A stretch of 64,000 bases of DNA. It comes from Pardosa pseudoannulata. Its lineage: Eukaryota > Arthropoda > Arachnida > Araneae > Lycosidae. The notes beneath the pieces were generated by a model that searched no databases, was not told the origin of the DNA, and saw nothing but the letters and a program-made list of their open reading frames with translations. Shown here in pieces: positions 13,401-23,999 of this stretch. Location of the stretch: NCBI GenBank assembly GCA_032207245.1, contig CM063499.1, forward strand, positions 76,547,020 through 76,611,019, written 5' to 3'. Both the position numbers and the translations under genes were made by a program. Position 1 is the first letter of the stretch; the number at the start of each line of letters is the position of its first letter.

Positions 13401-14280
13401 CTCTGTTTGAACCTCACTCTTGGGAAGTGTACAACTAACGTTTATTATAACATTATTGTTGCTACTTATATTTGAAGGGAAAAAGTGGTTTCTAATCCCA
13501 CTTTTGCATTGATATGCTGTAAGACTTGGACTAGTTATTTTACCATTTATGTCTTGAACAGCAATTAACATGATTCGCATTTTGGTTATGATACGACTTT
13601 GTTTGAACCTCACTCTTGGGAAGTGTACAACTAACGTTTATTATAACATTATTGTTGCTACTTATATTTGAAGGAAAAAGTGGTTTCTAATCCCACTTTT
13701 GCATTGATATGCTGTAGGTCTTGGGCTAGTTATTTTACCATTATTGTCTTGAATAGCAATTAACATGATTCGAATTTTGATTATGCCACTGCTCTATTTG
13801 AACCTCACTCTTGTGTAGAGTGCGGTTAACGTTTATTATAACATTATTGTTGCTAGTAATATTTGAAGGGAAAAAGTGTTTTCTAATCCCACTTTTGCAT
13901 TGATATGAAATAGGTCTTGAACTAGTTATTTTACCATTTATGTCTTGAACAGCAATTAACAAGGTTCGCATTTTGGTTATGCGACTTCTCTGTTTGAACC
14001 TCACTCTTGGGAACTGTGCACCTAACGTTTCTTATAACATTATTGTTGCTAGTTTTATTTGAAGGGAAAAAGTGGTTTCTAATCCTACTTTTGCATTGAT
14101 ATGCTATAAGTCTTGGACTAGCTATTTTACCCTTTATATCTCGAACAGCAAATAACATGATTCGCATTTTAGTTATGCTTCTCATCTGTATGAAACTCAC
14201 CCTTTGGAAGATTTTAGTGAACGTTTATTACAGCATTATTGTTAATTATATTTGAAGGGAAAAAGTCGCTTCTCCTACAG
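10430..14280. repeat. Homogenised 195-196 bp satellite array, A-type only
   Basis: About 20 head-to-tail monomers. The TAACATGATT core recurs at 10631, 10826, 11022, 11218, 11414, 11609, 11804, 12000, 12196, 12392, 12588, 12783, 12978, 13175, 13370, 13566 and 13761, with related cores at 13957 and 14153. Steps are 195-197 bp. Monomers are far more alike than those before 10.4 kb, and variant blocks recur in several monomers (for example the GTCTTGAATAGC form at about 12180, 12960 and 13745), indicating recent spread by unequal exchange or gene conversion. Every monomer has a minus-strand frame of up to 89 codons that is broken mainly because the period is not a multiple of three. This is repeat structure, not a gene family. 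Confidence 0.95.
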
Positions 14281-14600
14281 TTTTTGCGTTGATATGCAAT
14301 ATGTATTATATAGGACTTGTTACTTATCTTGTCTAACTGCAATTGACACGATTTGCCATTTGGTTTTGCCGCCACTATCTTCGAACACCGTCCTTGGCAT
14401 AAATATGCAGATCGGTTACTAAAACAGTATCTTTCAATATTTTTATCTACCTCACAGGGTTTATTGCTATTTGATGGGTAGAAGATTTTTCTAATCGCAG
14501 TGTTGTGATTAATATGCTATAGGTCTTGTATTGGACTAGTTATTTCTCCCTTTTGATTTCGAAAAATATTCACATTATTTACTGTTTGGTTTCGTGACTT
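14281..14600. repeat. Degraded right edge of the satellite array
   Basis: One B-type monomer (core GCAATTGACACGATTTGCC near 14338) and the start of an A-type monomer (TATAGGTCTTGTATTGGAC near 14518) precede loss of all similarity at about 14.6 kb. The B type therefore returns after the A-only block, so that block sits inside an older mixed array. Confidence 0.75.
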
Positions 14601-15262
14601 TTTCTACCACCCGTCCCCAAAATTTTCTCAAAATAATACTCTGTACTTTTGGAGTAAATAGCATGTGATGTTCAATATAAACGTTTTAATAAAAATGTAA
14701 CTTATTTAGTTAGATAACCATTACCTAACAAAAAATTTACGTTTCTGTTGTATCTAATGAAATTGTTTTAAATTTAAATTAACCTCTTTTAAATGGCTGC
14801 TAATATATGAAAAGTGTGTCACCTTTGTACGGTTAGCAACCATTGATACTTTAAACATACAGCCTCTCTCTTCCATGAAGAATATATCGTTTATCTAGCA
14901 TTTGAAAATTCTCTTTCGAAATGTCAGAAAAACCATTGTTTAGTCCTTTCAGGAATAACATTCTAAATGTCATATTCCAATTTTCTGCAGCGTACAGTTT
15001 TACGCTCTACTTTGTTAAGCCAGTCATTTTATTTCATCTGAAATACAGCGAAAACTCTCTCATAATAATATAACTTATGATAGAATTACATCAATATTTC
15101 GTAATATGTGTAGCTGCCTTAGCTAATGTCAAGATAAGCATTTCCGTTGAAATCTGAGCAATGAAATTTTTCGTGATTACAATGCTTCCTGTTCAAGGAA
15201 GTAAATTGAGGGATAGCATCAGAATCAGAACGAGATGGAAAACGACCTCTAATGTGGCCTCC
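14601..15262. other. Unassigned AT-rich sequence right of the satellite
   Basis: No similarity to the satellite and no convincing gene, RNA or element end was seen. It is the first non-satellite sequence in the window. Confidence 0.5.
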
Positions 15263-15455
15263 ACGCTATGGCCAATTGCTATAGTGTGTAAATCACCACT
15301 TCAGTACTGGTCCTGATGGCGTCCTGGATCGATGGATCCACACACTGGACCACTAAAAGAGCAAAGCGCGGGGATATGTCCATATAGTATACTGCGCACT
15401 TTAGTAGCGCATGCTGACTGTCTTTGATCTTACGGGGCTCGCAAAATAGCTCCAG
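15263..15455 (+). repeat. MITE-like module, copy A
   Basis: It begins GCCTCCACGCTATGGCCAAT and later has ACTGCGCACTTTAGTAGCGC followed by TGTCTTTGATCTTA. The same order of motifs is seen in the second copy from 16373. No partner end was found nearby, so this copy appears one-ended. Confidence 0.6.
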
Positions 15456-16372
15456 TCAGTATGAGAGTCTATTGTTTCTCTATTTATGGGAGTTTTACAC
15501 AAAAATGACCATGTTAACCATAGTACATCTGCGTAGTCGCAATTATTTGGAATCACTACGCAGTTGGCGAATTGGCGTTACTGGCGAAAAATTATTCTAG
15601 CCTATTTCATCATTTCTCTTCCAAATTCCATGTGCTTTCGTATCCCGCGTCGCACGTTGTGTTGTGTTTTGATTCATGTGTGAAAACCTCATTACATAAG
15701 CAAATTTGCTTTTGCTTTTTGATTTTGCTTTTTGATTTTTCTTTTTACTTATGGTGCCTCTTCAGACGGTTACAGTCAATGCAAGTTCGCTGCAAGTGGT
15801 CCAAGAAGGCCATGGAGCGAGAGCGCGCGTTGCCGCAATCTTATGTAGCCTCTGTTGGGTTGTAATTTTTTATAACAAGCCCATGAGTGGGTTGTGTAGT
15901 GGAGTCATAGTCCATTAACTGTTTAAAAAACAACATATCATATATGGCAAAAAAATAATACATTAGTTCTAAAGTAAACAATATATTTATTTAACTAAAA
16001 CATAAATAGGTTCAAAAGTAAAATGATATACGTAAACAATAAATAAATTAGGAAGAATTTCCCAGACGAGGCTCTTTGCACAACATAATAAAACCCAAAG
16101 AATAATTCACAGTACCTTATACATGCACATAGGTATTTAGTTCAACAAATTCATATTTAACTATCGACGAGGAGGACGTAACAATTTCGTCGGAACTTCC
16201 TGCAAGCCAGGGGAGAGGCGAAACGAAAAACCAAAAAGCCAGTCTGAGATTTAGCTTTCGCCTGTCTTTAATACTTCATCCAGGAGTTCAGCAGCCAGAC
16301 AGTCCCGCAGTTGTTCAACTTCACGTCATTGGTTCCGAAGTGCTGATACATTTGAATTTGCATATGTAACAG
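15456..16372. other. Unassigned sequence between two MITE-like modules
   Basis: A 97-codon plus-strand frame at 15572-15865 has no recognisable domain and looks fortuitous. The stretch from about 15862 to 16372 starts TGTAATTT and ends ATGTAACA, loosely like an LTR, but no second LTR, primer site or target duplication was found. No element call is made. Confidence 0.4.
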
Positions 16373-16785
16373 CCTCCACACTATGGCCAATTGTTCACCA
16401 TTTTCTGATGATAACCTTGGACAAGGATTTACGGCTTGCAACCACACACTAGGCCACTAAATGAGCCGAGCGCGTGAATTCGTTCTTAGGATCTACTGCG
16501 CACTTTACTTGCGCATCTGGCTGCCTTTGATCTTAGGAGAAAAATCGCTTTCGAAGCCATCTTCCGCCAAGGCCATTTTATCTTCTACCATTGTCGATAA
16601 TACATACCCCCTCCAGACAATGGTAATGGCTTGTAGTGGACCATAGTGTGAAAGGGCCCGTAGGAGAAACACTATTTCCGACGCCATCCTCCGCCAAGGA
16701 CATTTTATCATCTGCCATCGTCGACCTCGATAAGCCATACCCCTTCCAGACAGTGGTAATTGTTTGCAGTGGACCATAATGTGGA
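16373..16785. mobile_element. MITE-like module, copy B, with duplicated right end
   Basis: The left end CCTCCACACTATGGCCAATT (about 16374) is inverted relative to GGACCATAGTGTGAAAGG near 16639 and to GGACCATAATGTGGAAGG near 16771, so the module has terminal inverted repeats. The right end is present twice: 16545-16660 and 16670-16785 are tandem copies of about 120 bp, each containing a CCGCCAAGG[CA]CATTTTATC core. No transposase is present, and the superfamily cannot be assigned because no clean target duplication is visible. Confidence 0.6.
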
Positions 16786-17723
16786 AGGAATTTTAGGGTT
16801 ATTAGTAAGGTACTTTTTGTACTGTTAACATAAATCGAAATTATTTCTACAAATTCTTTTTTAAACATTAGAATTATTTATCGGGGTTTTTTTTTTTCTT
16901 TAATTTTCTTTCTAAAATTAAACTTTACATAGAATAACTTTGCACGACCCTTCCTGAACCTACTTTAAAAAAGTGAATACTGTCATATATCGATACCTGT
17001 GCTTCCCTTTCATATCGATAACTGTTTAGCATGTAACCGTAACTGTGGAGTGTAAAATAAATTGTTGTTGACTTGTAGCATGATAGTCATTATGCTCTGG
17101 TAATTTGTTGAACTTACCTTATAAATTAGAAATATATAAATATGACAAATACTATGTAGTTTTTTTTACCTAATGGTGAATGTATAATATAGGACGGTTA
17201 ATTTAATCAGTGTAAGATTTTAAGAAATTAATTTTCCAAAATTTCTTGTGGAAAATTTGAAAAACAAATCAGAAAATTTTAAAATAGAATGTTTGTAATT
17301 TGTGAAGTTATAGTTTACTTAATAATTACTGAAATCTTTGAAAATCATTTAATTTAATTCATTGTAAAATAGAAAAAATAAACAAAACATAGTAGCAGTG
17401 TGTTTTATGTTTTTCTTTCATAGTAATGAAAATCTAATAAAGCTAATAATGCTATGTACGTAGTACAGTAAAGACATTTTAATCTCGGTATTATTAATTC
17501 CAACAAAATCTAATTAAAATTAGAAAATAGAGGCACACTAGAAGTCCATTTTTAGAAGCATAGAACCATCTAAGAAACTGTTTGAAATAATACTAAACTA
17601 AAGAGTTTGAAATACATCAAGTAAAAATGATATTCTAATTTGAAAATCTTTCAAAACAGTGAATAGAAGCTTCACTGCAGTTTAGGGTGCTCCCAAATTT
17701 TGATTCTTTATAAATATGTTTAT
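16786..17723. other. AT-rich intergenic sequence
   Basis: Homopolymer-rich, very low GC, no open frame of note and no element ends recognised. Confidence 0.6.
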
Positions 17724-17737
17724 CAACGCAAAGTATG

Positions 17738-17914
17738 CGATGGCCGATTGGTTAGGGTGCTGGCCTTCGGAATCAGAGTTCGTGGGTTCGAAACCCACTG
17801 AGGCATGGATGTTCGTAGCCGTTCGGAATCGGCGTTAAGCTGTAGGTCCCGGTCTCATTAGCCCTCGTGTTGCTAAAAGTAGACCGTAGCACTCCAAACT
17901 AAACTAAACTAAAC
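17738..17914 (+). mobile_element. tRNA-derived SINE, family 2, full copy
   Basis: The 5' part is tRNA-like, with an A-box-like TGGCCGATTGGTTAGG and a textbook B box GGGTTCGAAACCC. A body with CATGGATGTTCGTAGCC and GGTCCCGGTCTCATTAGCCC follows, then a 3' tail of AAACT repeats. A perfect 14-bp target duplication CAACGCAAAGTATG (17724-17737 and 17915-17928) flanks it, showing target-primed insertion. It is non-coding and depends on a LINE. The clean duplication suggests it is one of the younger insertions here. Confidence 0.92.
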
Positions 17915-17928
17915 CAACGCAAAGTATG

Positions 17929-18589
17929 TGAGTTTTCTCGCACATAGCAACTTAAGAGTTTTTCTGACTGCAATTGTTTATAAAATTCTGTACACTGTTT
18001 TAAATATTTTAATACTTATAGTTTATGCATTTTATTGCATTTCCATTGCTTTTATAAATTAAGTACTTATATTTTCTGTAAACTTCCAGAATGATTTAGA
18101 AAATTTTAAAAATTTGTTCTCTATACGTTTTTGTAAATATTATAGGTGTGTATATGAATTTTATCTATACTGTGTTTTTTATTGTTTTAATGCTATACTT
18201 ATACCTTATGCTTTTTATTGTATTTTTATTTCTCTTAGAGGAGTGTCACACAGCAAGTCACAACTCAGCTTACGCTCAATTCAGTTCTTGCTTCGCAAAA
18301 CATTAGTTATCTTAACATGGCTGTAAACGATCATACCTACAGTTGTTTAGTAGCCTAAAGTTTAGATCCTGAATCTAAACTTCGATATAATTCATAACTT
18401 ATGATCCAAGTAAAACCTGGTGAATTTTGTTATTTCATGGATTCATATTTAACTGCAAATGATAACTGAATATATGATGTTAGACTTTGGCCAAACATCA
18501 CATACCCAGATGTTTTCAGCTGTCTAATGGATTCACCAAAGGATGAGTTCAGCCTAAAATGTTTAAAAAATTGCCAATCCATAGCAGTA
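17929..18589. other. AT-rich intergenic sequence
   Basis: No coding or element signal beyond short fortuitous frames. Confidence 0.5.
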
Positions 18590-18685
18590 AAAAGGCAACG
18601 TTGAAATATAATTTTTTTAAATTCTGAATAAAGTGTAGGATTAAAAGACAATAAATTAGAACTATCAAAATAATGATTAAGAGTA
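18590..18685 (+). repeat. Unoccupied paralogue of the piggyBac-type MITE target
   Basis: This stretch (GTTGAAATATAATTTTTTTA, then GTAGGATTAAAAGACAATAA and TTAGAACTATCAAAATAA) matches the two flanks of the MITE at 19045-19573 with the element absent. It continues where the occupied copy is interrupted. Confidence 0.75.
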
Positions 18686-19044
18686 AAGCGCAAGAAAAAA
18701 GGACTAATTTTTCGAACTCATTGGAACTTTCGTATATATAAACCTCCAAGTCTGGGTTTGAACCTAACCCTACCCCATTCCTTTACAAAACCTCCTACTA
18801 TGTTACTTCTTGTAGGACTTTGAAAATTTCTTGGATTTTATCTCTCTTTTTTTTTTAAGTGACTCGAGTTTGAGTTAATAATTGCAGGGCCGTAAACTTG
18901 GGATTCAATCTTAAGGACGCCGTGCTGTGCGTAAAATGCTTGCATAATAGAAGGCACTCAAACGAAATCCGTACGAATATTATATGCTCCCGAATAACAG
19001 TATTAAGGCAAAGTTGAAATATAATTTTTAAAAATTCCAGTTAA

Positions 19045-19573
19045 CCCTTTAATGGGCAGTGGTTTCGCAGCGGAACCACCTATTAATAATTTGTTCTCTT
19101 CTTTTTAAAAAACATCCGAAGGATTTTTTTCGATTTTCTGTGTTATTGACTCTTTGATGTAGTAATAGATAATAGAATTTTGCATAATTTATTTTTTCCT
19201 TTGAAATATATTAGTTTAAAATTGCTTTACATAAAAACAATGAATTTGATTTTTCTCCTTATGACTTCAAATGGAAACACCTACCCAAAAGAACAATGAA
19301 AAGTTGTGTAGTTATCTATTTATTACCTCATTTTGATGATAATTATACATTGTTATTCCAATATAATTAATTTTAAAAAGTTCTTATTTTCATGCTGTAA
19401 AAGGGAAAGGTATCATAATAACCCCCCCAGTAAAAAAAAAGATGAAAATTTCTACTTACCAAGGAAATGTAAAATTTGTTTTCGTATGGTTCCTATTTAA
19501 TAAAGTTCGAAGACAACGTTTATAACCTAATGCCGTTAAATCTGAAAGAATTTTAAATGTGACATTTAAAGGG
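19045..19573. mobile_element. piggyBac-type MITE (529 bp, TTAA target)
   Basis: The ends are CCCTTTAATGGGC and, inverted, CCCTTTAAATGTC. TTAA lies immediately outside at 19041-19044 and 19574-19577. The TTAA duplication and CCCTTT ends are features of piggyBac-type elements. No transposase frame is present, so it is non-autonomous. Flanking sequence matches the related unoccupied site near 18590-18685. Confidence 0.85.
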
Positions 19574-20062
19574 TTAAAGCGTACAATTAAAAGATTATAA
19601 ATTAGAATTATCAAAATAAAATTTATTATTATTATTATTTATTAATTATGTTTGGTTCAAGTGAAACGTTCGCAAATCGACAGAAGTCCATGCATAGGCT
19701 AGTAAAAGCATTGAAGGAAAATCTATAAAACTAAAGTCCAAGTGGTCACCAGATGCGTAGCTGATTGGATTTCAGTTATCCGAAGTTTAATGCAGGTTTG
19801 TAAGATTGAGAGGGTTTGTCAACCGAATGTGGAGTGCAGTGAAATGGAGTCAATTGCTTTGCGGTGCTCGAAACACTGTGTCCTAGTAGATATTTGTCAG
19901 GAAGAGAGTTCATGGCTGAGGCTTCCTTCCGAATAAAAGGCGAACGGAGTTGAACACCTTACGACGTCGTTTCTCAAAAATTAGCTCCCGTATTCGGAGG
20001 CAACAATTGGAAACCATGGTTCACAAGATCACTCTGCTACTCTCAAATCAAATTTTCTCCGA

Positions 20063-20240
20063 GACGAGCGATTGCCTAATGGGTAGGGTAATTTTGAACG
20101 GGGCTCATGGGTTTAACTCTCGTTTTTGACATGGATGTTTGGAATCGGACTTAAGAAAAATGTCTTTGTTTCATTAGCTATTGTGAAACAAAACAAAACA
20201 GTAGAAGGTAACGCTCCAAACCAAACTAATCCACTCTGCA
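20063..20240 (+). mobile_element. SINE family 2, degenerate copy
   Basis: Motifs of the full copy at 17738 recur in the same order: CGATTGCCTAATGGGTAGGG, a decayed B box GGGTTTAACTCTCG, ACATGGATGTTTGGAATCGG, a TTTCATTAGC stretch and the terminal CGCTCCAAACCAAACTA. Divergence is high and no target duplication was found. Confidence 0.75.
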
Positions 20241-20620
20241 TTTGGGAGACACCTAGCCTCATTCTGTACTGCAGGAAGCTCCACCCGCCTTGTATACCCT
20301 TTTCGAAACATTAGTATTATTTCAAAGAATTTAGAAAAGACTCCTTGGAGACAATGTAAGTAAATGCTGAAGCAATAAAAAGTGATCTCGAAGAGCCTTG
20401 ACAGAAAAACTACTTTACGGGCTTCTTCTCAGATTCAGTTTCTTCATTTCTCTTTTAACCCTTTCAAACGCTGATGGAAGATTACTACATGATCTTACAA
20501 AATACACCTGGTGAAAGTGCAAAAACCCAATATATAAACCCATTACAGCCGTTAAATGACTTTGGTGAGACTGGCCCTAAATCGCAATATAAATCTTCCA
20601 TTGTTTATTACAAGCACAAA

Positions 20621-20960
20621 TAAGGCGATTTCACGCAGTAGGGCAAATCTCAATTTCTGGCTTTAGTTTCAAACGGAAAGGCAGTTTATTGTTTATCTAT
20701 TGGCTGTTCAAATCTCGTGACGTCACAGTGAGTGTGCTCGGGGCCATCGTGATCACAATGGCCCTGGTGTGCTCAGACCTTCTCTGTTGATCCGGCCCTA
20801 AGGCGATTCACACAGTAGGGCAAATTTCAATTTATGACAATTATAGCTTTAGTTTCAAACGGAAAGGCAGTTTATTGTTTGTCTATTGGCTGTTGTAAAG
20901 CTAAAAATGAATGGGAAGGGCATTATAGTAGTTCGTGACGTTGCAACAAATTGCTCTATT
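20621..20960 (+). mobile_element. Short MITE, truncated plus full copy
   Basis: AAGGCGATTTCACGCAGTAG opens a truncated copy (20621-20708). A fuller copy runs 20800-20960, from AGGCGATTCACACAGTAGGG through GGCAGTTTATTGTTTGTCTA to GACGTTGCAACAAATTGCTC. Related copies occur at 49012-49180 and at 57852-58014, the latter as part of the segmental duplication. Ends like CAGTAAGGCA and its complement TGCCTTATTC at 49026-49176 suggest weak inverted ends. It encodes nothing. Confidence 0.65.
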
Positions 20961-21960
20961 CCATGAGGATCTAAGGTTGAGGTGAAGTAAACATATCTTT
21001 AATGTGGCAACACCAAAATACTGTATCTCGTTTGGCAAGTGGCAACAACATATGCTGTTCTTCAAATCTAAACAATATCCTTAGCCTGAATAAAATTTTC
21101 AACCTTCACGATATCCGATTTAATAAACTCATTTTACCAATATAGAATTCTAGTTTATGACAGGCTTGCTCAGGTAATCTCAAACTGTAAATTAATCTTG
21201 GTTATTATCTTATGATTGCATATTGTATTTCTCTGTATTACTTGGGTTGTTTGTAGAATACGACCGGATTATCTGCCGAACACGTTAATGCAACTCTTTC
21301 TTTAAAAAATTGTTTGTTTTAATTACAACTAAAGTTTTAAGTATTTTAAACCTAATAGATTTAAATACTTAAAACTTTCAAAACAGTGGATTAAATTTTT
21401 AAAAACATTTAAAGCCTTTTGAAGTAGTTCTATAATGGGGGATTCAATAGCTGTTTAGGAAATATATTTAAAATAGACTACATACATTAATTTAAATTTG
21501 ACATTTTTTTAATGTGACATTTTTATCTTGAATTTTCATGTACCGTTGTCTACATTTGATATACAATAGATGTATTTACAAGAAAGTGTAATTTATAAAT
21601 AGATTAAATAAGTTTAGTAAAAGTTGGTATTCTTCAGATAGGTTAGTAGTTTTATTCTGGATATGCCAGTCTTTATAGTTTAATTTGTAGATGTATGTCT
21701 TCAATATTTTCCTTATTTTGCTATTTATTAGTAAGTTGCTGTATAATGTTTTCACTTTCCTATTATAATATACAAGACTTATCAATATTTACGTATGCAA
21801 TTGTTACTATACAATTTTGATATAATTTGTATATAAAATATTTAGGATATATTGCTTCTGTCAAATTGTATGTAAGAGAGAAGGTTATTTGAAATACCTT
21901 CCAACCTTAGAAATGTTTTTGAGTGTTATCGATTATTACATCTTAGAACTTATCAAACTT
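20711..21960 (+). repeat. Segmental duplication flank, copy 1
   Basis: From AATCTCGTGACGTCACAGTG onward this stretch is closely matched at 57783-59190, including AATATACAAGACTTATCAAT versus AATATACAATACTTATCAGT. It is non-coding and AT-rich. The other copy has an extra segment of about 190 bp near 58705-58885. Together with the zinc-finger units it shows that a block of more than 10 kb was duplicated. Confidence 0.85.
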
Positions 21961-22289
21961 CATTCCAAAGTAAACTTGAAGCTTATTACTGAATAACACA
22001 AAAAGTTTGTAGTTGTATGAAAATCAACTTTTATCTGTTAATTGCTAAACTTTTTATACATCTAGTCATACTTTTAATTATCTGTCAGTATTTTGGTCAA
22101 TAAAATTGGTAATTTTAAGTCTAACTAGCTTTTATCCCTGAATTATATGATGCTTTTATCTAAAGTTGACCAACTTTAAAAATAGTCATAAGCATTTTGT
22201 TGCATTTGCATTTTTAATGCAGAGTTTAAAAGAAAGTTGACAGTTAGAAGGGAGCTTATTGGTTACAAGGACCATGTTGACAATATGTA

Positions 22290-23979
22290 GGGGAAACGGG
22301 TAAAATGGTCCGCTTTTGGGAATTTTGAGTATTTACTCTCAAACTAATAATTTTTTTAATCTAAAAATATATATGCATATTACCTATATATTAGGCTTTA
22401 TATTACACTCAGTCAAAACCAATTATTATAAATCCTTTTTTTATTATAATTTTTTTAATAGCAAGTGACAAAGTGGACCATTTTACCCCGACCCCGGGGT
22501 AAAATGGTCCATGGCATGGGGTAAAATGGACTTCAAAAAATTTTCTAAAAATAACTTAAATGTATTACATTATTTAATAGTACAAAACATAAAATGTATT
22601 ATATTTATTTTCTATAGTTTCAATCTGTAATATAAAGCATAATATAAGCAAATATTGAAGTTAATGAATGATATACCAAAAGATTTGTGTATTACTGAAA
22701 GTCTGCTATTTTCTTGAGAAGCATTAGGGTCTGGAAGATTCATTACAATATCTTGAACATTTCCGAGCAATTCATCAACATTGTCAGGGAAAATGAACAC
22801 ATTTTGATTATGTTTTTGCCTTATAAATTTCACAAGACCGTAATCTTCATAATTTTTTCCTGTTATTAAACCAACAAATTGAACCACTGTCTTTTTTGTC
22901 AAAAATTTAACCAAAACATACTTGGTAACTTTTAATTCATTATCAAAATTATATGACATATTTTCCGAATCACTTGGACTTTCTGATCCACATAAATTTT
23001 CTTTATTTGCTTTAAAATGTACAGATTTATCATTTTTCTGCATAGTTAAGACTAATATTTTTCTAAATTCTTCCTACCTTTAACTAAAGCAGTATTTTTT
23101 TCTGTTTTAATTTTTTCTCTTCCTTCTATTTGACAGCTTTTTCAATCATCATTTTCACTGGTGTATCAGTTAGAATTATTGGTGCAACCTTCTTTCGTTT
23201 GTTTGTTGTCTTGTGCATACTAGCTTTTGCTAAGGGGCGTAATTCAAAAGGGGATATTGCTTTCAACGGATGATTTCCACTTTGTACTGATAGTGATGTA
23301 TTTGGTTGCTGATCATCTATGCTTACGCTTGATTGTTGATCAAGCGCTTGCTTGTTTGACAATCAGTTATACTCGGTAATTCAATATCTGGTGATGGTTG
23401 ATCAGTCACATATGATGAGAGATATTGGATATCCTCAAAGATGTTTTCATTGAATGGCCATATATCTGTTACTTTCAATCCTGATTGCATGTTTTTTAAA
23501 TTTTCACACATAAAATCAACTTAGAAAAGCATATGGGATACAGAAATTTGAAAAAAAAAACCTGGAAAATGGACCATGGTCTATTTTACCCCAGGTACTG
23601 GTGGTCCATTTTACCCCATGTGTAATTCTGGCAAAAAGTGTCCCCAAAAAAAGAAGAAATCTTATATTAAACTGTTTTAGCTACATTGAATATAATAATA
23701 CGTTATCTTAGCTCTTTATTGTGAGAAATTAAATCTTCCAAATCACAATTCTTAATTGGAGATATGTTATGATGAAAATATTCACTTCTGACTACCACAA
23801 ATCAACTTTCTAGAATAAAATGGCTAAATTGTCAGCTAAACACACAATTACACATTCATTTTCAAGACTGCAGTGCTGTTATTTATGTATCAAAATATTA
23901 AATATTAAAAATAATAAATAAAATAAATAATAAATGGTGATCCATTTTACCCCGTGGTCCATTTTATCCCAGTCTCCCC
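22290..23979 (-). mobile_element. pogo-like transposon, internally deleted (1.69 kb)
   Basis: The ends GGGGAAACGGGTAAAATGG and, inverted, GGGGAGACTGGGATAAAATG are flanked by TA at 22288-22289 and 23980-23981. The motif GGGGTAAAATGGWCC or its complement occurs eight times, four near each end, including a 17-bp-arm palindrome at 22474-22511. The minus-strand coding remnant is the C-terminal part of a pogo-family transposase. The DNA-binding and catalytic domains are missing, so the copy is non-autonomous. Confidence 0.9.
22690..23511 (-). pseudogene. pogo-type transposase, C-terminal part only
   Basis: Minus-strand remains in three pieces. The first (23323-23511) has GLKVTDIWPFNENIFEDIQY followed by SSYVTDQPSP, the usual pogo segment just after the DDE domain (FKxTGIxPFNxxIF ... 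VTDxP). After a frameshift near 23355 comes ISPFELRPLAKA and NKRKKVAPIILTDTPVK, matching the conserved basic ILTDTPEK stretch. A gap, possibly an intron, separates this from the last piece (about 22690-23043), with YVLVKFLTKKTVVQFVG and VFIFPDNVDELL, the typical pogo C-terminal module. The CENP-B-like helix-turn-helix and all catalytic residues are absent. No enzyme activity is expected. Confidence 0.85.
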
Positions 23980-23999
23980 TATAACAGCACCAAATATTA

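Noticed and set aside
10451..14200. A family of minus-strand 74-140-residue proteins beginning MRFKQSSIITKMRIM
   Set aside because: They repeat with the 195-196-bp satellite period, break where the period is not a multiple of three, and have no recognisable domain. They are satellite by-products.
1..14600. CRISPR-like array or centromeric CENP-B boxes in the satellite
   Set aside because: Monomers are contiguous without unique spacers and the sequence is eukaryotic. No stretch fits the CENP-B box pattern.
15862..16372. Possible solo LTR (TG...CA ends)
   Set aside because: No target duplication, partner LTR, primer site or polymerase sequence was found.
16505..16868. Minus-strand frames with repeated DKMALAEDG / DKMSLAEDG
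   Set aside because: The repeat comes from the tandemly duplicated right end of the MITE-like module, not from a protein.
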